This document shows, piece after piece, positions 50,090-62,435 of a stretch of 64,000 nucleotides of DNA. The stretch's first letter is position 1; each line of letters opens with the position of its first letter. The notes under the pieces were generated by a model. The model did no database searches and was not told the DNA's origin. It was given only the letters and a program-made list of their open reading frames with translations. Origin of the DNA: Ramlibacter alkalitolerans (GTDB lineage: Bacteria > Pseudomonadota > Gammaproteobacteria > Burkholderiales > Burkholderiaceae_C); contig NZ_JAEQND010000011.1 of the NCBI RefSeq assembly GCF_016722765.1, forward strand, positions 124,001-188,000. The letters are read 5' to 3'. Made by a program: the position numbers and the translations under genes.

Positions 50090-51631
50090 TCAAGGCCTCA
50101 GGCGCTGCAGCAGGCCGGCCGTGGACCCATCGAGGCCCACCGTATCGCCCGACGCAAGTCGCTGCGCGATGTCGCTCGCCAGCACCTTGCCGAGCTCGAC
50201 CCCCCACTGGTCGAAGCTGTCGATGCCCCACACGCTGCCGCTGGTGAAGACGCGGTGCTCGTGCAGCGCGATCAGCGCGCCGAGGGACTCCGGCCCCAGC
50301 GTATCGAGCACGAAGAAGGTGCTGGGCCGGTTGCCGCTGAAGTTGCGATGGCCGCCGGCGTCGGGCTTGCCCTGCATCAGCGCCTGCGCCTGCGCAAGCG
50401 CATTGGCCAGCAGCAGTTCGTGGTGGCCCGGGATGCCGTGCGCCGGCTCGCGCACGGCGATGAATTCGACCGGCACGCGATCGGTGCCCTGGTGCAGCAT
50501 CTGGAAGTAGGCGTGCTGGCCGTTGGTGCCGGCCTCGCCCCACAGCACCGGCGAGGTGGCGAAGGGCAGCGGCTGCCCCTGCGCGTCCACGCTCTTGCCG
50601 TTGCTCTCCATCTCCAGTTGCTGCAGGTAGGCGGGAAAGCGGCGCAGCGCGCTGTGGTAGGGCGCGATGCTGCGGCTGGCGAAGCCGTGGAAATCGCGGT
50701 ACCACACGTCCAGCAGCCCGAGGCGCACCGGCAGGTTGCGTTCCAGCGGCTCGCGGCGAAAGTGCTGGTCCATCGCGTGCGCGCCGGCGAGGAAGGCCGA
50801 GAAGCGCTGCGCCCCGATCGCGATCGCCAGCGGCAGCCCGATCGCCGACCAGAGCGAATAGCGGCCGCCCACCCAGTCCCAGAACCCGAAGGTGGTGGTG
50901 ATGCCGAACTGGCGCGCGGCCTCGACGTTGGTGGTCAGCGCCGCGAAGTGCCGCGCTATCTCGTTGCCGCCCTGCTGCTGGAACCACACGCGGGCACTGC
51001 GCGCGTTGGTCATGGTCTCCAGCGTCGTGAAGGTCTTGGAGGCGACCAGGAACAGCGTGCCCTCCGGGCGCAGCTGCTGCAGCACCGCATCGAGCTCGTG
51101 GGCGTCGATGTTGGAGACGAAGTGCAAGCGCTTGCCGCGGATGCGGAAGGCGTCGAGCGCCGCCACCGCCATCTGCGGCCCCAGGTCGGAGCCGCCGATG
51201 CCGATGTTGACCACGTCGGTGATGGTGGCGTCCGCGCGCACATGCTCGGCGTACGCGAGCATGGCTTCCAGTGTCTCGTGCACGGCCATCGAGTCGGGGT
51301 CCTGCGCATCGCGCGGCGCGCGCAGCAGCCAGTGCTTGACCGCCCGGTTCTCGGTGTTGTTGATGCGCTCGCCGGCGAACATCGCATCGCGATGGGCTTC
51401 GACCCCGCATTCGCGCGCGAGCGCCATCAGCGCCTGCTCGGTGCCGGCATCGATCAGGTTCTTCGACAGGTCCGCGAACACGTGCGGCGCCTGCTGGCTG
51501 AACCGCGCGAAGCGGCCGTCATCCTGCGCGAAGGCGTCGCGCAGGTCGAAGGAGGCACTCCCGCTGCGGAAGCGCTCCTGCAATTGCCCCCAGGCGGCCG
51601 TGCGGTCGCAGCGCTTGCGTGCGTCAGCCAT
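50090..51631 (-). CDS. pgi: Glucose-6-phosphate isomerase
   Basis: A 513-residue enzyme interconverting glucose 6-phosphate and fructose 6-phosphate. Motifs: VVNIGIGGSDLGPQMAVAAL, LFLVASKTFTTLETMTNA, FWDWVGGRYSLWSAIGLPLAIAIG with the catalytic Glu/Lys region, PVLWGEAGTNGQHAYFQMLHQGT, and C-terminal DSFDQWGVELGKVLA. Start ATG 51631 gives the usual N-terminus. It lies 5 nt downstream of tal on the same strand, with zwf nearby. It supplies the isomerase step when sugar phosphates enter central metabolism. Confidence 0.96.
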   Translation of the reverse strand: MADARKRCDRTAAWGQLQERFRSGSASFDLRDAFAQDDGRFARFSQQAPHVFADLSKNLIDAGTEQALMALARECGVEAHRDAMFAGERINNTENRAVKHWLLRAPRDAQDPDSMAVHETLEAMLAYAEHVRADATITDVVNIGIGGSDLGPQMAVAALDAFRIRGKRLHFVSNIDAHELDAVLQQLRPEGTLFLVASKTFTTLETMTNARSARVWFQQQGGNEIARHFAALTTNVEAARQFGITTTFGFWDWVGGRYSLWSAIGLPLAIAIGAQRFSAFLAGAHAMDQHFRREPLERNLPVRLGLLDVWYRDFHGFASRSIAPYHSALRRFPAYLQQLEMESNGKSVDAQGQPLPFATSPVLWGEAGTNGQHAYFQMLHQGTDRVPVEFIAVREPAHGIPGHHELLLANALAQAQALMQGKPDAGGHRNFSGNRPSTFFVLDTLGPESLGALIALHEHRVFTSGSVWGIDSFDQWGVELGKVLASDIAQRLASGDTVGLDGSTAGLLQRLRP

Positions 51632-51636
51632 GGCGG

Positions 51637-52584
51637 TCAGGCGGCGAGGATCAGCTTTTCCAGCTTCGCCGCGTCGGCGGCGAAGGTGCGGATGCCTTCG
51701 GCCAGCTTGTCGCCGGCCATGGCGTCCTCGTTGAGCGCCCAGCGGAAGGACCTCTCGTCGTACTGCACGCGCTCGATGTCGGCCGCCTTCGCCTGCGCGG
51801 GATCGAGCGCCCGCTGCACCGGCGCCTCGGAGCCGGCGAGCTGCGCGAGCAGCTCGGGGCTGATGGTCAGCAGGTCGCATCCGGCCAGCGCGAGGATCTG
51901 GCCCACGTTGCGGAAGCTCGCGCCCATCACCTCGGTGGGAATGCCGAAATGCTTGTAGTACGTCCAGATCTGGCGCACCGACTGCACGCCCGGATCGTTG
52001 GCGCCCGCGCGCGCCGCCTCGTCCCAGGCCGCGCCGGCGCTCTTCTTGTACCAGTCGTAGATGCGGCCCACGAAGGGCGAGATCAGCTTGACCTTTGCCT
52101 GCCCGCAGGCCACGGCCTGGCAGAAGGAGAACAGCAGGGTCAGGTTGCACTGGATGCCCTTCTCCTGCAGCCGGGCCGCCGCCTGGATGCCCTCCCAGGT
52201 GGAGGCCACCTTGATCAGGACCCGCTCGGCCGGCACGCCTTCGGCGCGGTACAGGGCCATGATGCGCTCGCCGCGGGCCACCGTGGCCGCGGTGTCGAAG
52301 CTCAGGCGGACATCGAGCTCGGTGGAGACGCGGCCGGGGACGTGCTGCAGGATCTCGGCGCCGAAGCGCACCAGCAGGCGGTCCACGATCTCGTCGACGT
52401 GCTGCTTGCCGTGCTGGGCCACCGTCTCGTGCAGCAGGTGCGCATAGTCGGCCTTCTGCACCGCCTTGAGGATCAGCGAGGGATTGGTCGTCGCGTCCCG
52501 CGGCTGGTATTGCGCGAGCTGGCGGAAGTCGCCGGTGTCGGCCACCACCGTGGTGTACTGCTTGAGGGCATCCAGTTGGTTCAT
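51637..52584 (-). CDS. tal: Transaldolase
   Basis: A 315-residue class I transaldolase of the TalB type. [37 protein letters not shown] is the N-terminal signature. The Schiff-base Lys lies in [16 protein letters not shown]. Also [32 protein letters not shown] and [31 protein letters not shown]. It exchanges dihydroxyacetone units in the pentose phosphate pathway. pgi follows at 5 nt. A GATAAT box 6 nt upstream of its ATG suggests leaderless transcription of tal-pgi. Confidence 0.96.
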   Translation of the reverse strand: MNQLDALKQYTTVVADTGDFRQLAQYQPRDATTNPSLILKAVQKADYAHLLHETVAQHGKQHVDEIVDRLLVRFGAEILQHVPGRVSTELDVRLSFDTAATVARGERIMALYRAEGVPAERVLIKVASTWEGIQAAARLQEKGIQCNLTLLFSFCQAVACGQAKVKLISPFVGRIYDWYKKSAGAAWDEAARAGANDPGVQSVRQIWTYYKHFGIPTEVMGASFRNVGQILALAGCDLLTISPELLAQLAGSEAPVQRALDPAQAKAADIERVQYDERSFRWALNEDAMAGDKLAEGIRTFAADAAKLEKLILAA

Positions 52585-52590
52585 GCCCCG

Positions 52591-52596
52591 ATTATC
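52591..52596 (-). promoter_or_regulatory. -10 box (GATAAT) of tal-pgi
   Basis: On the minus strand GATAAT, five of six matches to TATAAT, ends 6 nt before the tal ATG. That spacing puts the transcription start at the A of the start codon, a leaderless mRNA. Confidence 0.5.
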
Positions 52597-52607
52597 CGGC
52601 GCGGCGG

Positions 52608-53650
<1,043 letters not shown>

Positions 53651-53654
<4 letters not shown>

Positions 53655-55873
53655 GCAGATGCTCCCGCCATCGCCTGTGCCGCAACCGGCGAGCGCCGGC
53701 CCAGGCGGCGCTCGCCGACCAGCCGCTGGATCGCCGCGATGGCCACGCTCATCATCGCGATCAGCACCGTGCAGTACGCCAGCGCCACGCCGTAGTCGCC
53801 GTTGCCCACCCGCCCGATGATGTAGGTGGTGGCGAGTTCGTTTTCCGCGGTGACCAGGAAGATCACCGCGGACACCGTGGTGATGGCACGGACGAAGCTG
53901 TAGACGAGCGCCGCCACCAGGGCCGGCTTGAGCAGCGGCAGCACCACGTGGCGCAGCGTCTGCAGCGTGGAGGCACGCAGCATCAGCGAGGCTTCGTCGA
54001 GCGACTTGTCGACCTGGTGCAAGGCCGCCGTGCCGGCCTGCACGCCGACCGGCAGGTTCCGGAACACGAAGCACAGCACGATGATCAGGCCGGTGCCGGT
54101 CAGCTCGATCGGAGGGACGTTGAAGGCGAGGATGTAGCTCACGCCCAGCACCGTGCCCGGAATCGCGAAGGCCAGCAAGGCGGAGAACTCGAACATCCGC
54201 TGGCCGCGAAAGCGCGTGCGCGCCAGCAGCCAGGCGATCAGCAGGCCCAGTGCCGCCGTCAAGGGCGCGGACAGCGCGGCCAGTTTCATCGTGGTGAGGA
54301 ACGAGTTCCAGGCGGTGCCCGCCCACACCACGCCGAAGGCGCCCCACTCGAGCGCGAAGGCGGTGCGGAAATGCGCGAGGGTCAAGGTGTAGTCGCGGCC
54401 CCAGGTGCGCACGAAGCCGCCGGCGAAGGCGAACAGGTACACCACCAGCGTGAACGCGACCCAGGGCAGCGCGACGCCGTGCACCAGCCGGCGCACGTGG
54501 GGCGGCAAGGGCATCGCCAGCCCGCCGTCGCCCTTGCCGGCCAGCGTGGCATAGCTGCGTCGCCCGATCGCCCAGCGTTGCAGCACGAAGGCGCCCAGCG
54601 CGAACAGCGTCAACAGCCAGGCGAGCGCGGCGGCGCGGCCCTGGTCGTACTGCGCGCCCACGATGGCGAAGAAGATCTCGGTGGACAGCACCGAGAACTG
54701 GCCGCCCACCACGACCGGGTTGCCGAAATCGGCCATGCTCTCGATGAAGCCGACCAGGAAGGCGCTGGCGATGCCGGGGCGCAGCAGCGGCAGGGTGATG
54801 GTGCGGAAGGTCTGGCGCGCGTCGGCCCGCAGCGTCTGCGCCGCTTCCTCCAGGCTGGGCGAGACGCCTTGCACCACGCCGCGCAAGGTCATGAAGGCGA
54901 TCGGCGTGAAGGCGAAGGTCTGCGCGATCCACACGCCCAGCCAGCCGTAGAACCAGCGCGAAGGCTCCACGCCGAACGCCGCCTCCAGCCACTGGTTGAC
55001 GAGGCCGGCGCGGCCGAAGAGGAGGATCAGCCCGAGCCCCACGACGAAGGGCGGCGTGATGATCGGCAGCAGCGCCAGCACCTTGAGCGGACGCGCGAGC
55101 CGGCGCGATCCGCGCTCCGCCATCAGTGCCATGAGGGTGCCGAGCAGCGTGGTGCTGGCTGCCGTCATCAGGCCCAGGAACAGCGTGTTCCAGGCGACGC
55201 CGCAGCGCACGCCGCCGCCCAGGCACTGCAGGCCCCAGTTGCGCTCGCTCGCGATGCGGGCCGCGAAGGCGGCCAGGCCAGCGCGCCCGTCCTCATCGAC
55301 GAAGGCGCCGACCAGCGCCTTGAGGACCGGATAGACGATGAACAGCGCCAGCAGTGCGCCGCACGCGAGCACCGCGCCGGCGACGAACAGGTCGCCGCGG
55401 AACAGGCCGCGTCGCGCCAGGCCGAAGGCGCCGAGCACGAGCAGCGACAGCAGCGCGATCGCGGCGCCCCAGCCCATGCCGAACTGCTGCACGCCGAGGT
55501 CGCCGAAGAGGGCCTGCAGCGCCGCGAAGTTCCAGCCCCTGGCACCGATGGCGAAGCCCGCGGCCAGCAGCGCCAGCAGGCCGCCGAAACCGCCCGCCAG
55601 CAGCAGCTGGCCCTGCCTGCCATCCGGTGGCAGCAGGGCCGCCGCGGCGCACAGGATCAATCCGGCGAGCCCCGCCAGCAGCCAGGGGCGGCCGAACATC
55701 ACGGCTTGCAGCAGCCCATTTGCCGTGGCCTGCTCGCCCCAGGTGCGACCGAGCGCGAGCAGGCCGTTCGCGTCCTGCAATGCGTACCACGGCAACAGCA
55801 GGTAGGCGAGCAGGCCCGCGGCCACCCAGGCCCACAGCGGTGCGTTGGGCCCCTTCAGGATGGCGAGGCTCAC
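53651..55873 (-). CDS. Fused double permease of an FbpB/AfuB-type ABC importer
   Basis: A 740-residue membrane protein with two permease halves. Each half has its EAA loop: [15 protein letters not shown] near residue 395 and [15 protein letters not shown] near 665. An extra N-terminal region (residues 1-210) contributes five or six further helices. In total about 14-16 hydrophobic segments. It starts at GTG 55873 overlapping the binding-protein stop. Such fused permeases are known in FbpB and AfuB systems. The long N-terminal extension is unusual. Confidence 0.9.
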
Positions 55874-56883
55874 CGCGGCAGCGCGTTCACTTCCTTTTCC
55901 CAGCGCGCGATCAGGCGCCGGCGCTCGGCGCTGGCGCCGTACTTCGCATAGTCGTACTCGATGAAGCGGATCTTGCGGAAGTCCGGCACGCGCGCGTCCA
56001 CCTTCGCGGCCTTGTTGCTCGGAAGCTGGAAGGACTTCGCCGCGGCGGCCAGTTCCTGCGCCGGCGGCGTCAGCGCCCACTCGTAGAACTTCTTCGCGGC
56101 CTCGAGGTTGCGCGCACCCTTGACGATGCTCATGGAGCCGATCTCGGCCCCCGTTCCGTCCGCCGGCGTGACCGTCTCGACCGGAAAGCCCTGCATCTTC
56201 TCGCCCGGGGCGTCGTGCACGAAGCTGATGGACAACGCCGTCTCGCCCCGCGCCACCGCCTTGATCGGGGCGGTGCCGGAACGCGTATAGGCGCCGATGT
56301 TGCGGTGCAGGGCCTTGAGGTACTCGAAGGCCTTGTCTTCGCCCATCAGCTGCACCAGCGTGGCGATCATCGTGTACGCGGTGCCGCTGGAGGCGGGATT
56401 GGCCACCTGCACCTCGCCCTTGTAGTCCGGCTTGAGCAGGTCGGCCCAGGTCCGGGGCACCGCCAGCTTCTTCTTCGCCAGCAGCTCGGGGTTGTAGCCG
56501 AAGCCCAGCGGCCCCGAGTAGATGCCCACCGTGCGCCAGTTCGACTGCTTCGCCTGTTGCTGCGCCCACCCGTGCAGCTGCGGCAGCGAAGGCGACCTGT
56601 ATTCCAGCGTGAGGCCCTGCTCCGCTGCCTGCAGGTGCGGATCGCCGGTGCCGCCGAACCACACGTCGGTCTTCGGGTTCTCCTTTTCGGCGATGAGCTG
56701 CGCCAGCGCCTCGCCGGACCCCTTCATGGTCATGTTCACGCGCGTCCCGGTGCTGCGCGCGTAGACCGTGGAGATCATGTTGCACCACTCCGCCTGCACC
56801 GAGCAGATCACGTTGACCTGGCCCTGCGCCGCGGCAGTGCCGGCCGCGACTGCGAACACCAGGCCGAGACAGAACTTGCGCAT
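55870..56883 (-). CDS. Periplasmic binding protein of the FbpA/AfuA class
   Basis: A 337-residue binding protein. The signal peptide MRKFCLGLVFAVAAGTAAAQ is cleaved after A19. Fold motifs include VNVICSVQAEWCNMISTVYARSTGTRVNM, GSGEALAQLIAEKENPKTDVWFGGTGDPHLQAAEQGL, YSGPLGFGYNPELLAKKKL and GYTRSG-like loop AYTRSGTAPIKAVARGETA. The Tyr-Tyr pair that binds iron in classical FbpA near the C-terminus is not present (YDYAKYGASAERRR instead). AfuA of Actinobacillus was shown to bind hexose phosphates, not iron, so that is a plausible alternative ligand. Divergent from zwf across a HexR-type site. Confidence 0.88.
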   Translation of the reverse strand: MRKFCLGLVFAVAAGTAAAQGQVNVICSVQAEWCNMISTVYARSTGTRVNMTMKGSGEALAQLIAEKENPKTDVWFGGTGDPHLQAAEQGLTLEYRSPSLPQLHGWAQQQAKQSNWRTVGIYSGPLGFGYNPELLAKKKLAVPRTWADLLKPDYKGEVQVANPASSGTAYTMIATLVQLMGEDKAFEYLKALHRNIGAYTRSGTAPIKAVARGETALSISFVHDAPGEKMQGFPVETVTPADGTGAEIGSMSIVKGARNLEAAKKFYEWALTPPAQELAAAAKSFQLPSNKAAKVDARVPDFRKIRFIEYDYAKYGASAERRRLIARWEKEVNALPR

Positions 56884-56895
56884 TGCGTTCTCCTG

Positions 56896-56910
56896 CGTAA
56901 CGAAATTACG
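56896..56910. promoter_or_regulatory. HexR-like operator 1
   Basis: CGTAACGAAATTACG, a palindrome with 5-bp arms (CGTAA/TTACG), close to the HexR consensus TGTAATTAAATTACA. It lies 13 nt upstream of the binding-protein start. Confidence 0.6.
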
Positions 56911-56964
56911 ACTGCATTTGCCGAGCGATCGGCTGCCGGCGTGACCCATGCATCCCCCAGGGGA

Positions 56965-56979
56965 TGAAACGAAGTTACA
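56965..56979. promoter_or_regulatory. HexR-like operator 2
   Basis: TGAAACGAAGTTACA, the same motif with a less symmetrical left arm. It lies 29 nt upstream of the zwf start, within or next to its promoter (TTACAGT at 56975-56981 may be -10). The two operators are 55 nt apart, on opposite sides of the divergent region. Confidence 0.55.
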
Positions 56980-57008
56980 GTACCCCGACCCTCACGAACA
57001 ACAAGGAC

Positions 57009-58466
57009 ATGAGCTTCGACCTCGTTCTCTTCGGCGGTACCGGCGACCTCGCATGGCGCAAGCTGATGCCTGCGTTGTTCCAGGCCTTCCGCCACGGCAC
57101 GCTCCCCGAGGGTGGCCGCATTATCGGCATAGCGCGCGACGACCTGAGCGATGCCCAGTACCGCGACCTCATTCGCTCGCGCTTCGACGGCGTCGACCTG
57201 GCGAAGCGGCCGAGCCCGGAGGAATTCGAACGCTTCGCCGGACTGCTGCACTTCCTTCGCCTCGACCTGTCGCGGCCGGAGGACTACGGCCGCCTCGCGC
57301 AGATGCTGCGCGAGCGCCACGCCGACGTCGTGGTGATGTACCTCGCGACCGCGCCCGACCTGTTCTCGCAGGTGGTGCAGCAGCTCGCCGCCGCCGGCCT
57401 GAACGGCGCGAACACGCGGCTGGTGCTGGAAAAGCCCCTGGGCCACGACCTCGCCTCCAACCGCGCGATCAACGAGACCGTGCGCAGCGTGCTGAGCGAA
57501 CGCCAGATCTTCCGCATCGACCACTACCTCGGCAAGCCCGCGGTGCAGAACCTGTTCGCGATGCGCTTCGGCAATGCGCTGTTCGAGCCCGTGTGGCGGC
57601 GCGAACACATCTCCCACATCCAGATCACGATCGCCGAGGACCTGGGGGTGGAAAAGCGAGGCGCCTTCTACGACAAGACGGGCGCGCTGCGCGACATGGT
57701 GCAGAACCACGCCTTGCAGCTGCTGTGCGCGCTGGCGATGGAGCCGCCGATCAACGCCCACGCCGATGCGATCCGCGACGAGAAGCTCAAGGTGCTGCGC
57801 TCGCTCAAGCCGTGGACCGCCGAGGCGCTGGACCAGCACGTGGTGCGCGGGCAGTACGCGGCCGGCAACGTCAACGGCCAGCCGGTGAAGGGCTACCGCG
57901 AGGAGCCCGGCGTGGACCCGGAAAGCCGCACCGAAACCTTCGTCGCGCTGCGCACCGAGATCGCGAGCTGGCGCTGGGCCGGCGTGCCCTTCTACATCCG
58001 CACCGGCAAGCGGCTGGGTTCGCGCGAGGCGCACATCGTCGTCAACTTCCGCGAGACGCCGCACGCGATCTTCAGCGCGCCCCCCGGCAGCACCAACCGG
58101 CTGATCATCCACCTGCAGCCGCGCGACGGCCTGGAGCTGCACCTGCTGGCCCAGGGCAGCCAGGAGAACCGCCGCAACGGCCAGGTCCTGGCCCCGGTTC
58201 ACCTCGACCTCGACTTCGACAAGCGCTTCGGCTCCGAGCGCGTCGGCGCCTACGAGCGGCTGCTGCTGGACGTGATCGCCGGCCGCCTGAACCTGTTCGT
58301 GCGCAGCGACGAACAGGAAGCCGCGTGGCGCTGGGTGGAGCCTGTCCTGGAGCGCTGGCGCGGCGAGGAGCGCGGGCCGCGGCCGTACAACGCCGGCACC
58401 ATGGGGCCGAGCGCCGCCAGCGCCATGATCGCGCGCGACGGCTTCTGCTGGAGCGAGGAATGCTAG
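57009..58466 (+). CDS. zwf: Glucose-6-phosphate 1-dehydrogenase
   Basis: A 485-residue enzyme oxidising glucose 6-phosphate to 6-phosphogluconolactone with NADP. NADP fold VLFGGTGDLAWRKL at residues 6-19; active site RIDHYLGK at 169-176; substrate-binding MVQNHALQLLCALAMEPP and FYIRTGKRL. ATG 57009 with AAGGAC upstream gives MSFDLVLFGG. An in-frame ATG at 56964 would put 15 unrelated residues over the HexR site. First committed step of the Entner-Doudoroff and pentose phosphate routes. HexR follows 22 nt downstream. Confidence 0.96.
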   Translation: MSFDLVLFGGTGDLAWRKLMPALFQAFRHGTLPEGGRIIGIARDDLSDAQYRDLIRSRFDGVDLAKRPSPEEFERFAGLLHFLRLDLSRPEDYGRLAQMLRERHADVVVMYLATAPDLFSQVVQQLAAAGLNGANTRLVLEKPLGHDLASNRAINETVRSVLSERQIFRIDHYLGKPAVQNLFAMRFGNALFEPVWRREHISHIQITIAEDLGVEKRGAFYDKTGALRDMVQNHALQLLCALAMEPPINAHADAIRDEKLKVLRSLKPWTAEALDQHVVRGQYAAGNVNGQPVKGYREEPGVDPESRTETFVALRTEIASWRWAGVPFYIRTGKRLGSREAHIVVNFRETPHAIFSAPPGSTNRLIIHLQPRDGLELHLLAQGSQENRRNGQVLAPVHLDLDFDKRFGSERVGAYERLLLDVIAGRLNLFVRSDEQEAAWRWVEPVLERWRGEERGPRPYNAGTMGPSAASAMIARDGFCWSEEC

Positions 58467-58488
58467 GCCCCCGCCCGGCGAGGCCGGC

Positions 58489-59337
58489 GTGCTAGACCGC
58501 ATCCGCGCCTCGCTGCCGTCGCTCGCCCCCGCCGAACAGCGCGTCGCGCGCCTGGTGCTGGTCGACCCGCGCGCCTTCGCCACGCTGCCGGTGAGCCAGC
58601 TGGCCGAGCGGGCCCACGTGAGCAAGCCCACGGTGGTGCGCTTTTGCCGCAGCATGGGCTATGACGGCCTGTCGGACTTCAAGCTGAAGCTGGCCGGCAG
58701 CGTGAGCGAGGGCGTGCCCTTCATCCACCGCAGCGTGGACCCGGACGACAGGACCGGCGACGTGCTGGTCAAGGTGATCGACAACACCGTCGCGGCCTTC
58801 CTGAAGTACCGCAACGATGCCTCCACCTTCGCGATCGAGAAGGCGTCGGAGGCGCTGGCGGCGACGCACGGCACGCGCGGCCGCATCGAGTTCTACGGCG
58901 TGGGCAACTCCGGCGTGGTGGCGCTCGACGCGCAGCACAAGTTCTTCCGCCTGGGCGTGAACACGATCTCCTACAGCGACGGCCACATGCAGGTGATGAG
59001 CGCGACGCTGCTGGGCCCGGGCGACTGCGTGGTCGTGATCTCGAACTCCGGCCGCACGCGCGACCTGATGGACGCGTGCGACATCGCGCGGCGCAACGGC
59101 GCCACCACGATCGTGATCACCGCGACGGGCTCGCCGCTCGCGGCCGCGGGGCAGATCCACCTCTCGGCCGACCATCCGGAAGGCTACGACCGCTACAGCC
59201 CGATGGTGTCGCGCCTGCTGCACCTGATGATCATCGACGTGCTGGCGACCACGGTGGCGCTGCGCATCGGCGGCGGACGGCTGCAGCCGCTGCTGCGGGA
59301 GATGAAGAACAACCTGCGGACGAAGCGGTACGCGTGA
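58489..59337 (+). CDS. hexR: RpiR-family regulator, HexR-like
   Basis: A 282-residue regulator starting at GTG 58489. The N-terminal helix-turn-helix is VSQLAERAHVSKPTVVRFCRSMGYDGLSDFKLKLAG (residues about 35-70), and the C-terminal sugar-isomerase (SIS) domain, GRIEFYGVGNSGVVALDAQHKFFRLGV and VVVISNSGRTRDLMDACDIAR, binds a phosphosugar. HexR in proteobacteria is released from its sites by 2-keto-3-deoxy-6-phosphogluconate and governs zwf and Entner-Doudoroff genes. The operators at 56896 and 56965 fit this. It ends at the repeat of 59341. Confidence 0.9.
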   Translation: MLDRIRASLPSLAPAEQRVARLVLVDPRAFATLPVSQLAERAHVSKPTVVRFCRSMGYDGLSDFKLKLAGSVSEGVPFIHRSVDPDDRTGDVLVKVIDNTVAAFLKYRNDASTFAIEKASEALAATHGTRGRIEFYGVGNSGVVALDAQHKFFRLGVNTISYSDGHMQVMSATLLGPGDCVVVISNSGRTRDLMDACDIARRNGATTIVITATGSPLAAAGQIHLSADHPEGYDRYSPMVSRLLHLMIIDVLATTVALRIGGGRLQPLLREMKNNLRTKRYA

Positions 59338-59340
59338 GCA

Positions 59341-59442
59341 GCGCTGGGGTTCGCGCGCTGCGCGGCTCACCGCCAGCCTACGCATGGTTGGCCGCGTTCT
59401 CGTAGGCTGGTGGTGAGCGCCGAAGGCCGCGAACCCCAGCGC
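59341..59442. repeat. Dispersed palindromic repeat, copy 2, between convergent genes
   Basis: Outer arms GCGCTGGGGTTCGCG (59341-59355) and its reverse complement (59428-59442). Inside lie TCACCGCCAGCCTACG and CGTAGGCTGGTGGTGA (one mismatch from the copy at 12075). The module is the same as in copy 1 but the two halves are in the opposite order. It occupies the whole gap between hexR and dppF-like stops. Confidence 0.8.
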
Positions 59443-60521
<1,079 letters not shown>

Positions 60522-60525
<4 letters not shown>

Positions 60526-61499
60526 CCCGGCATCTCCGCGTTGGCGTCGTGCAGCCAGCAGGCGGCGCGGGTCGCACCGGCAGCGAGCAGTTCCGGGCGC
60601 TCGCGCGTGCAGCGCTCGAAGACGCGCGGACAGCGCGGGTTGTAGGCGCAGCCGGGCGGAATGGCCGTCAGCCGCGGCATCGCGCCGTCGATCTGGTTCA
60701 GGCGCTCGCGGTCGCTCGTCATGTCGGGGATGGAGGCCATCAGCCCCATGGTGTAAGGGTGTGCGGGCTGGTGGATCACCTGGTGCACGGGGCCGATCTC
60801 CGCCAGCCGCCCGGCGTACATCACCGCGACGCGGTCGCAGGTCTCCGCGATCACGCCCATGTCGTGCGTGATCAGCATGACCGCCGCGCCATGCTCGCGG
60901 CAGATGCGCTTGAGCAGTTGGATGATCTGCGCCTGGATCGAGACGTCGAGCGCGGTGGTGGGCTCGTCGGCCACCACAAGGCGTGGTTCCGCGGCGAGCG
61001 CCAGCGCGATCACCACGCGCTGCCGCATGCCGCCGGAGAACTGGTGCGGATAGTGGTCGATGCGCTGCGCGGCCGCCGGGATGCCGGTCTCCTCCAGCAG
61101 CGCTATGGCGCGGCGGCGGGCCTCGGCGCCGTCCACGGGCAGGTGCGCCTGGATGGTTTCGGTGAGCTGGCGGCCGATGGTGTACAGCGGATTGAGCGAC
61201 GTCAGCGGGTCCTGGAAGATCGCGCCGATCTTGCGGCCGCGGATGTGGCGCATGCGCTCGAAGGGCAGGTTGTCGATGCGTTCGCCTTCCAGCAGCACCT
61301 CGCCCGACGCGATGCGCCCGGGCGGCTCCAGCAGCCCGATGATCGCCGCGCCCGTCAGCGACTTGCCGGCGCCTGACTCGCCGACGACGCCCAGGATCTC
61401 GCCCGGCGCGATGTCGAAGGAGACGTGGTCGAGTGCCCGCAGCGTGCCGCGCCGGCCGGGGAACTCCACTACGAGGTCGCGGACTTGCAGCAGGCTCAT
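60522..61499 (-). CDS. Peptide-type ABC importer ATPase 1 (DppD/OppD type)
   Basis: A 325-residue ATPase. Walker [78 protein letters not shown], and the C-terminal motif [20 protein letters not shown] typical of Dpp/Opp ATPases. The start ATG 61499 overlaps the permease stop by 4 nt and its own stop overlaps the second ATPase start, so the three are one operon. Together the two ATPases form the heterodimer that drives import. Confidence 0.92.
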
Positions 61500-62407
61500 T
61501 GGAGTCGCGGATTGAGCGCGTCGCGCAGCCAGTCGCCCAGCAGGTTCACCGACAGCGCGATCAGGATCAGCATGATCGCGGGGAACACGGTGATCCACCA
61601 CTCGCCCGAGAACAGGTAGTTGTTGCCGATCTGGATCAGCGTGCCCAGCGAGGGCGAAGTGGGCGGCACGCCCACGCCCAGGAAGGACAGCGTCGCCTCC
61701 GTGATGATGGCGGTGGCGATGTGGATCGTCGCCAGCACCAGCACCGGGCCGGTGACGTTGGGCAGCACGTGGCGCAGCATGATGCGCACCGGCGCCACCC
61801 CGGTCACGCGTGCGGCCTGCACGTATTCCTTGTTGCGCTCCACCAGCGTGGAGCCGCGCACCGTGCGCGCGTACTGCACCCAGCCGGTCAGCGTGATCGC
61901 CACGATCAGCACGCCGAAGGCCACCGTGTTGGGCGCGTTCGGAAACAGCGCGCGGCCGACGCCGGCGATCAGCAGCGCGACGAGGATCGGCGGGAACGAC
62001 AGCATCACGTCGCACAGGCGCATCAGGAAGGCGTCGATCCAGCCGCCGCGAAAGCCGGCCAGCAAGCCCAGCGCCACGCCGATGATCATCGACAGCACGA
62101 CCGAGGCGAAGCCCACGACCAGCGAGATGCGCGCGCCGTAGATCAGCGCCGAGAGGATGTCGCGGCCCTGGTCGTCGGTGCCCAGCAGGTACCTGGCCGT
62201 GCCGTCGGCAAGCCACGCCGGCGGCTTGCGGGCATCGCCCAGTTCCAGGGTCGTGAGGTCGAAGGGGTTGTGCGGCGCCACCCAGCCGGCGAACAGCGCG
62301 CAGAACACGCACACGAACGCGATCGCCGCGGCGGCCACCGCCATCGGCGAACTGCGGAAGCTGTAGCCGACATCGCTGTCCAGCCAGCCGGCGAGCACCT
62401 GCCTCAT
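61496..62407 (-). CDS. Peptide-type ABC importer permease (DppC type)
   Basis: A 303-residue membrane protein. N-terminal [31 protein letters not shown] is the DppC first helix. The [25 protein letters not shown] loop is diagnostic for DppC. The EAA loop is [24 protein letters not shown] and the end is [26 protein letters not shown]. It would pair with a DppB permease, but none is in the window; upstream is the binding protein. It overlaps the next ATPase by 4 nt. Confidence 0.94.
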   Translation of the reverse strand: MRQVLAGWLDSDVGYSFRSSPMAVAAAAIAFVCVFCALFAGWVAPHNPFDLTTLELGDARKPPAWLADGTARYLLGTDDQGRDILSALIYGARISLVVGFASVVLSMIIGVALGLLAGFRGGWIDAFLMRLCDVMLSFPPILVALLIAGVGRALFPNAPNTVAFGVLIVAITLTGWVQYARTVRGSTLVERNKEYVQAARVTGVAPVRIMLRHVLPNVTGPVLVLATIHIATAIITEATLSFLGVGVPPTSPSLGTLIQIGNNYLFSGEWWITVFPAIMLILIALSVNLLGDWLRDALNPRLQ

Positions 62408-62435
62408 CGCCCCTCCTCACCCACGCCGTGTGTCA

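Noticed and set aside
56964..57008. ATG at 56964 as the zwf start
   Set aside because: It lies in the HexR-like operator and adds residues not found in the family; ATG 57009 has AAGGAC upstream and gives the standard N-terminus.
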